9,379 nt of DNA from an uncultured Kiloniellales bacterium (GTDB taxonomy: Bacteria > Pseudomonadota > Alphaproteobacteria > Kiloniellales > JAKSDN01), in the NCBI GenBank assembly GCA_947259625.1, contig CAMYMY010000113.1, positions 1-9,379 of the forward strand, in the 5' to 3' direction. Made by a program: the position numbers and the translations under genes. Positions 5,859 through 9,379 of the stretch are shown here, one piece after another (positions within the stretch are counted from its first letter, which is position 1; every line of letters begins with the position of its first letter). The notes beneath the pieces are model-generated. The model was not told the origin of the DNA. It saw only the letters and a program-made list of their open reading frames with translations, and did no database searches.

Positions 5859-6667
5859 CCGTCGACCAGCACAAAGACCGCTACCCGGAAGTCTGGCGCC
5901 GATTCGGCCCGCGCGAGACGCTGATACGCTACGCTTGGTATCTCGGCATCGTCTTCGTCGCCGCGGCCTCGCTTTCAACCCTCGACATCACCTGGGTCTA
6001 CCTGCTCGATGCCCACGTCCAGGCATATGACCTGCTGGAGCGCATGGTGCCGCCCGACTGGAGCTATTTCGACGTGGTCGTGGGCGCCATGATCGAGACC
6101 GTGCATATCGCCACACTGGGCACGGTCGCTACCCTGCTGATCGCGTTTCCGGTCGCCTTCCTCGCCGCGCGCAACACCACCTTCAATTCGTTCACCTGGG
6201 CGGTCGGGCGGTTCATTCTGGTGGCCTCGCGCTCGATCAACACGGTGGTCTGGGCGCTCATCTTCGTGGCCATCTTCGGACCCGGGCCGGTCGCCGGCAT
6301 CTGGGCGATCGCCGCGCGCTCGATCGGCTTCATGGGCAAGCTCACGGCGGAGGCGATCGAGGAGATCGACGAGGGCACGGTCGAGGCCATCGAGGCGACC
6401 GGCGCCTCGCGCCTCCAGGTGCTCTGGATCGGAATCCTGCCGCAGGTGCTCCCGGTGATCTACGGCACGACCGTCTATCGCTGGGACATCAACATCCGCG
6501 AATCCACGGTGCTCGGCTTCGTCGGCGCCGGCGGCATCGGCATCCTGCTCTATTCCTCCATCAACCAGTTCATCTGGCAGCAGGTCTCGGTCATGCTCAT
6601 CGCCATCTTCGGCGTCGTCGTGGTGAGCGAGCTTGTCTCGGCGACGGTCCGGAAGAAGATTACGTGA
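5855..6667 (+). CDS. phnE: Phosphonate-type ABC transporter permease PhnE, second copy, 270 aa
   Basis: Second inner-membrane permease of the same importer. The ATG at 5855 overlaps the stop of the first copy (ATGA, 5855-5858) and has no Shine-Dalgarno of its own, so it should be read by coupled re-initiation. Hydrophobic segments lie near residues 25-40, 83-105, 118-142, 146-160 and 245-262. The EAA loop is at 177-200: EAIEATGASRLQVLW then IGILPQVLP. STVLGFVGAGGIGILLYSSI follows at 217-236. MVPPDWSYFDVVVGAMIETV (64-83) matches the same pre-domain segment in copy one, and the two are diverged paralogues. The same frame is open back to 5015 but that stretch runs through phnE1 out of frame and reads as Arg/Pro-rich noise. 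Last gene of the phn operon; no obvious terminator follows its TGA at 6665-6667. Confidence 0.94.
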   Translation: MTVDQHKDRYPEVWRRFGPRETLIRYAWYLGIVFVAAASLSTLDITWVYLLDAHVQAYDLLERMVPPDWSYFDVVVGAMIETVHIATLGTVATLLIAFPVAFLAARNTTFNSFTWAVGRFILVASRSINTVVWALIFVAIFGPGPVAGIWAIAARSIGFMGKLTAEAIEEIDEGTVEAIEATGASRLQVLWIGILPQVLPVIYGTTVYRWDINIRESTVLGFVGAGGIGILLYSSINQFIWQQVSVMLIAIFGVVVVSELVSATVRKKIT

Positions 6668-6975
6668 ACCGGCAGACGGGCTTGAGTCTCCCTCCTGGAC
6701 ACGGTCTTTCGAACAGCCTGCCCGGGGAGTCGAATATCCTCACGGAATTGATTCATATCAATGCCACCCCAAGGCCCCGGCGGTAGGTTCGATCTGCGAG
6801 CGCAAGGCCCTTGCCCGGACCGCCCCGATGCTGGCTTCCCCGCTCGCTTCTACGGGGTCGGTGGAGAGGAAACTTGCGCTCGTGCTTCTCTTTTCTCCTC
6901 TAAATCTTTGGCGCGGATAGCTCGAAAGGGTAAGCTGCGCGGCATTCCGTAACCGCGCCCACAGACCCGCATCCT
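6668..6975. other. 308-bp intergenic region between phnE and the M81 gene
   Basis: No credible gene was found. It contains the FNR/FixK-type box described separately, a weak -10 candidate at 6784-6789, small imperfect dyads near 6780-6825, and a pyrimidine-rich stretch around 6884-6900. The small open frame at 6761-6952 (63 codons) has no Shine-Dalgarno and no recognisable sequence, so it is not called. Confidence 0.5.
6747..6762 (+). promoter_or_regulatory. FNR/FixK-type binding site ATTGATTCATATCAAT
   Basis: The core TTGAT-TCAT-ATCAA (6748-6761) matches the FNR-family consensus TTGAT-N4-ATCAA at all ten defined bases, and one extra A/T pair extends each arm to six. Centre is 6754.5. If this is a class II activator site, transcription would start near 6796, and the -10 hexamer should fall at 6784-6789, which reads TAGGTT (three of six to TATAAT, including the first two bases and the last). 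It lies 221 bp before the M81 start, giving a leader of about 180 nt. Confidence 0.65.
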
Positions 6976-8511
6976 ATGTCATCCCGCTTCAGACTCGCCG
7001 TCGGCGGCTTTCAGCACGAAACAAACACCTTCGCGCCCTCCAAGGCGACCTACGAGGATTTCGTCCGGCCGGGCGCCTGGCCGGGCCTGACCCGCGGCGG
7101 CGCGTTGTTCGATGCCGTGGCCGGGATGAACATCCCGATCGCCGGTTTCGTAGCGGCTGCCGGAGAGCTGGGGCACGAGCTGCTGCCGCTCTCCTGGGCG
7201 CAGGCGACGCCCTCGGCCGAGGTCACGGAGGAGGCCTTCGAGCGCATCGCCGGTCAGCTCCTCGAGGATCTGCGCGCTTTCGGCGACGCCGGTCCGCTGG
7301 ACGGGCTCTATCTGGACCTGCACGGCGCCATGGTCACCGAGCATTTGGAGGACGGCGAGGGCGAGCTGCTGCGCCGCGTGCGCCAAGTGGTCGGCGACGC
7401 GCTGCCCGTGGTGGCCAGCCTGGACCTGCACGCCAACGTCACGCCCGAAATGGTCGAGCATGCGGATGCCTTGATCGCCTATCGCACCTATCCGCACGTC
7501 GACATGGCCGAGACCGGTGCGCGGGCCGCGGGCCATCTGGACGCCCTGCTGAGGGGCGTGGCGGGGCGTGGCAAGGCCTTCCGTCAGCTGCCCTTCCTGA
7601 TCGAGCTGACCGCCGGCTGCACCCTGCACGACCCGGCCAAGGGCCTCTACGAGCGCCTGGCCGCGCTGGAAGGCGGAGAGGTCGCCAGCCTGTCCTTTGC
7701 CTGCGGCTTCGGGCCCGCCGACATCTGGCACTGCGGCCCCTCGGTGATGGCCTACGGGTCGAGTCGCGAAGCCGCCGAACGCGCCGCCGACGCCCTCTTT
7801 GCCCATGCCTGTGCTTGCGAGGGCGAATTCGTCACGCGGATCTGGCAACCGGCCGAGGCCGTCGGCCATGCTCTGGCGACCGCGACCGCGGGCGGCGGGC
7901 CGGTGGTGCTGGTCGATACCCAGGACAACCCGGGCGCCGGCGCCAATGGGGATGGTGTGGCACTGCTCGAGGAACTGGTGTGCCAGGGCGCCGAGGACGC
8001 GGCGCTGGCCATTCTCTATGACCCCGAAGCCGCCGCGGCGGCGCATGCGGCGGGCGAGGGGGGAGAAATTACGCTCGCCCTGGGCGCCAAGTCGCGCGTC
8101 CCGGGCCAACGACCGCTCCACGCCGGCTATCGGGTCGAGCGCCTGGGCGACGGTCGTTGCGACGGCACCGGGCCGTTCTACAAGGGTGCGCGCATGCAGC
8201 TTGGCCCCATGGCGCTGCTGCGCCTGGGGGGCGTGCGGATCGTGGTCGCCTCGCGCAAGCTGCAGGCCGCCGACCAGGCGGTCTTCCGGCACCTGGGGGT
8301 CGAACCGGCGGCCCAGAAGATCCTGGCGCTCAAGTCCTCTGTCCACTTCCGCGCTGATTTCCAGCCGATAGCCCGAGAAATCCTCGTGGTGGCGGCGCCT
8401 GGTCCGAATCCGGTCGACCACCTGGAACTCGCCTACCGACGGCTGCGCCCCGGACTGCGCCTCATGCCGCTCGGCCCCGCCTTCGGACCCGGCCGGCTCA
8501 CGCATCGGTAA
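6976..8511 (+). CDS. M81-family (MlrC-like) zinc metallopeptidase, 511 aa
   Basis: Predicted soluble zinc hydrolase of peptidase family M81, whose founding member MlrC (microcystinase C) cleaves linearised microcystin peptides; most bacterial members have unknown peptide-like substrates. The N-terminal domain opens with GGFQHETNTFAPS (10-22) and continues with YLDLHGAMVTEHLEDGEGEL (112-131), VASLDLHANVTPEM (146-159) and YRTYPHVDMAETG (169-181). The C-terminal MlrC domain has VLVDTQDNPGAGANGDGVAL (311-330) and a KSSVHFRADFQPIA segment near 453-466. His116, Asp150, His152 and His174 keep the 34-2-22 spacing I recall for the zinc site of characterised MlrC (His150, Asp184, His186, His208), so the enzyme looks intact. 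There is no signal peptide and full family length. The ATG at 6976 fits the family N-terminus but has no Shine-Dalgarno, which may mean weak or SD-independent initiation. It is on the phn strand but 308 bp away, so probably its own unit. Confidence 0.92.
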   Translation: MSSRFRLAVGGFQHETNTFAPSKATYEDFVRPGAWPGLTRGGALFDAVAGMNIPIAGFVAAAGELGHELLPLSWAQATPSAEVTEEAFERIAGQLLEDLRAFGDAGPLDGLYLDLHGAMVTEHLEDGEGELLRRVRQVVGDALPVVASLDLHANVTPEMVEHADALIAYRTYPHVDMAETGARAAGHLDALLRGVAGRGKAFRQLPFLIELTAGCTLHDPAKGLYERLAALEGGEVASLSFACGFGPADIWHCGPSVMAYGSSREAAERAADALFAHACACEGEFVTRIWQPAEAVGHALATATAGGGPVVLVDTQDNPGAGANGDGVALLEELVCQGAEDAALAILYDPEAAAAAHAAGEGGEITLALGAKSRVPGQRPLHAGYRVERLGDGRCDGTGPFYKGARMQLGPMALLRLGGVRIVVASRKLQAADQAVFRHLGVEPAAQKILALKSSVHFRADFQPIAREILVVAAPGPNPVDHLELAYRRLRPGLRLMPLGPAFGPGRLTHR

Positions 8512-8513
8512 CA

Positions 8514-8548
8514 GGCCGTGGCCCGGCTCCGCGCGCGGGGCCATGGCC
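8514..8548 (+). terminator. Strong hairpin directly after the M81 stop
   Basis: Arms GGCCGTGGCCC (8514-8524) and GGGCCATGGCC (8538-8548) pair over 11 positions with one G-U, loop 13 nt, starting 3 nt after the stop codon TAA (8509-8511). A second hairpin follows at once. There is no T-tract, so termination would need help, but 3'-end formation or protection is likely. Confidence 0.55.
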
Positions 8549-8551
8549 GCC

Positions 8552-8578
8552 CCCGGCCCGGACGTCGCCCCGGCCGGG
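8552..8578 (+). terminator. Second tandem hairpin after the M81 gene
   Basis: Perfect 7-bp arms CCCGGCC (8552-8558) and GGCCGGG (8572-8578) with a 13-nt loop, only 3 nt beyond the first hairpin. Together they insulate the M81 unit from the regulatory stretch that follows. Confidence 0.45.
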
Positions 8579-8595
8579 TAGGAATTCGCACTCGG

Positions 8596-8611
8596 CGTGA
8601 CAGCGGTCACA
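8596..8611 (+). promoter_or_regulatory. CRP-type dyad CGTGACAGCGGTCACA with a positioned -10
   Basis: GTGA-N6-TCAC, with the flanking A, matches nine of ten defined bases of the CRP-type consensus TGTGA-N6-TCACA. Centre is 8603.5. A class II site of this kind predicts a start near 8645 and a -10 at 8633-8638; that hexamer is TATATC (first four bases of TATAAT). A separate 10-bp palindrome GAACCGGTTC lies at 8616-8625, between site and -10. The leader to the next gene would be about 270 nt. Confidence 0.45.
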
Positions 8612-8690
8612 GGCGGAACCGGTTCACTCGGCTATATCAAGTCTGGGCGAGAGCTGCGGTGCGGGCTGTCAATCTTCCTAAGATCGGCAG

Positions 8691-8773
8691 TTTGTCACTG
8701 CTTCAGCAACTTGGCTGTTGGTTCAATCAATATCTTGTGGTGTATTGACTATTTAGTGCGATATATTGTAAGA
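8691..8773 (+). promoter_or_regulatory. AT-rich island with candidate promoter TTGACT-N17-TGTAAG
   Basis: By hand count 29 of 80 bases in 8691-8770 are G or C (36%), sharply below the flanking genes. It includes TTGACT at 8745-8750, five of six to the sigma-70 -35 box, and after exactly 17 bp TGTAAG at 8768-8773, four of six to the -10 box. An alternative -10 TATATT at 8762-8767 is too close to the -35. It points towards the small gene at 8914. Confidence 0.4.
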
Positions 8774-8818
8774 GATCCTGCGTCAGTGTTGTCTTGTAGA
8801 GAGTTAACGGAACGGTTG

Positions 8819-8834
8819 CATCGTCATGACGATG
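8819..8834. promoter_or_regulatory. Perfect 16-bp palindrome CATCGTCATGACGATG (candidate operator)
   Basis: Both 8-bp halves are exact reverse complements with no spacer. It lies about 45 bp after the candidate -10 at 8768-8773 and about 80 bp before the small gene, a position suited to a repressor. No known regulator is assigned. Confidence 0.4.
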
Positions 8835-8913
8835 ATCCAGGGACACGAGAGGGGCCTCGCCACGGACGGTCCAGGCGGGGCGTGATCGAGGGGGGACAGG
8901 GACGTTGAAGGCT

Positions 8914-9165
8914 ATGGGCAAGGATCAGACTTATCACGCGCGGGTGGCGGCGCTGTCCATCACACACGGGGCGGCCCTGGCGAAACTGCTGCGCGCGCAC
9001 GGCCGTGAGGATCACGCGGACAATGTCGAGGCCGCGCTGAACGAATTCATCGGGATCATCTCCGTCGAAGTCGGCCAGCCGGTTCTGACCCAGGCGATGA
9101 ACTGGGTCAGCAACGAGGCCTGGGATTGCGAGGACATCGGGTCCCTCGACGGCGTGCGGCACTGA
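8914..9165 (+). CDS. Small conserved-looking hypothetical protein, about 83 aa
   Basis: ATG at 8914 to TGA at 9163-9165. A TTG at 8905 in the same frame would add three residues: it has a G-rich run (8888-8896) at good spacing, whereas the ATG has AGGGA (8898-8902) 11 nt upstream, so the start is uncertain. I do not recognise the family. The product is soluble, acidic to neutral, without signal peptide or membrane segment, and looks mostly helical: an N-terminal helix RVAALSITHGAALAKLLRAH, a second one DNVEAALNEFIGIISVEVGQ and a third LTQAMNWVSNEAWDCEDIG. Third codon positions are strongly G/C, unlike the AT-rich DNA ahead of it, which supports a true coding region. It has its own upstream regulatory stretch and no obvious operon partner. 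Confidence 0.7.
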   Translation: MGKDQTYHARVAALSITHGAALAKLLRAHGREDHADNVEAALNEFIGIISVEVGQPVLTQAMNWVSNEAWDCEDIGSLDGVRH

Positions 9166-9181
9166 CGCCGGCGTCCCTTTT
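9164..9181 (+). terminator. Palindrome overlapping the small-gene stop, followed by TTTT
   Basis: GACGCCGGCGTC (9164-9175) is a perfect 12-bp palindrome that shares two bases with the stop codon and is followed by CCTTTT. As a hairpin it leaves only a 4-bp stem with a 4-nt loop, so it is at best a weak terminator. Confidence 0.25.
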
Positions 9182-9208
9182 CGATCCGGATAGGACCGGC
9201 GGTACGGG

Positions 9209-9379
9209 TCAACGATCCGAGGGTCCGTGGCGGGGCTTCCTTGGCCCTTTCGAGGCGGACCCTTCGTTTCCGGACGGCGGATCCCGCCGCCGGGGCCGGC
9301 TGTCGTGGACCGTCATCTCTATGCCGCCCGGCATATCTCCGGCGCGCCAGAGCGGGATGGCCTTGTGGCGGAACGGCAC
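9209..9379 (-). CDS. Possible 3' end of a leftward gene running off the window
   Basis: On the minus strand the frame is open from the last base of the window (9379) to TGA at 9211-9209, 56 codons. The first part reads VPFRHKAIPLWRAGDMPGG and then IEMTVHDSRPRRRD, with mostly G/C third positions, and the end is Lys/Arg/Gly/Pro-rich. No family is recognised. A random open frame of this length is common in such GC-rich DNA. If real, it is convergent with the small gene at 8914. Otherwise the last 214 bp contain only GC-rich dyads, including GGGTCCG (9221-9227) with CGGACCC (9256-9262). Confidence 0.25.
   Translation of the reverse strand: MPFRHKAIPLWRAGDMPGGIEMTVHDSRPRRRDPPSGNEGSASKGPRKPRHGPSDR

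Noticed and set aside
5015..6667. Apparent 550-codon frame suggesting a fused permease
   Set aside because: Only the part from 5855 is PhnE; the upstream part is phnE1 DNA read out of frame. The ATGA overlap shows two separate genes.
6780..6860. tRNA-like fragment (GGTTCGATCT) in the phnE-M81 gap
   Set aside because: No acceptor, anticodon or D-arm pairing could be built around it.
6761..6952. 63-codon open frame beginning within the FNR-type box
   Set aside because: No ribosome binding site, no recognisable sequence, and its start codon overlaps the regulatory dyad.
6979..8610. Minus-strand open frame of 543 codons opposite the M81 gene
   Set aside because: The sense strand has all M81 motifs and the antisense reading has low-complexity Gly/Arg/Gln composition.
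8597..8908. 103-codon open frame across the AT-rich stretch
   Set aside because: No ribosome binding site, codon use unlike the other genes, and the region holds promoter-like and palindromic elements.

Overview
The window reads as chromosomal DNA of a high-GC alphaproteobacterium. This is an inference from the strong G/C bias at third codon positions, the protein families present and the ATGA-coupled operon; no rRNA, tRNA or other marker gene is present to fix the taxon. No mobile element, CRISPR array or tRNA was seen.

Layout. At the left edge is the 3' part of a gene for an NMT1/SsuA-like ABC substrate-binding protein (+ strand). It meets a convergent leftward block: a small 82-codon YdcH-like helical protein, a lipoprotein with a Sel1-like C-terminal domain, and an Fe(II)/2-oxoglutarate dioxygenase of the phytanoyl-CoA (PhyH) family. 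A 238-bp divergent intergenic region separates the dioxygenase gene from a rightward four-gene operon encoding a complete phosphate/phosphite/phosphonate-type importer: phnD (binding protein), phnC (ATPase), and two different PhnE permeases. phnC, phnE1 and phnE2 are joined by ATGA stop/start overlaps. phnD is separated from phnC by a short spacer that can form two mutually exclusive hairpins. A 308-bp gap with a perfect FNR/FixK-type box follows, then a full-length M81 (MlrC-like) metallopeptidase gene that ends in tandem strong hairpins. The last 0.9 kb holds a regulatory-looking stretch (a CRP-type dyad, an AT-rich island, a 16-bp palindrome) ahead of a small orphan gene of about 83 codons, and possibly the 3' end of a leftward gene at the right edge.

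How the genes may work together. The importer should bring an organophosphonate or a reduced/oxidised inorganic phosphorus anion into the cytoplasm. The divergent PhyH-family enzyme belongs to the superfamily that contains PhnY, the dioxygenase that alpha-hydroxylates 2-aminoethylphosphonate, so an oxidative phosphonate use module is a reasonable hypothesis. Two points weaken it: no PhnZ-like HD oxygenase or other C-P cleaving enzyme is in the window, and the binding protein appears to lack the Glu that E. coli PhnD uses for the amino group of 2-aminoethylphosphonate. The M81 peptidase may be a separate unit under redox or oxygen control.
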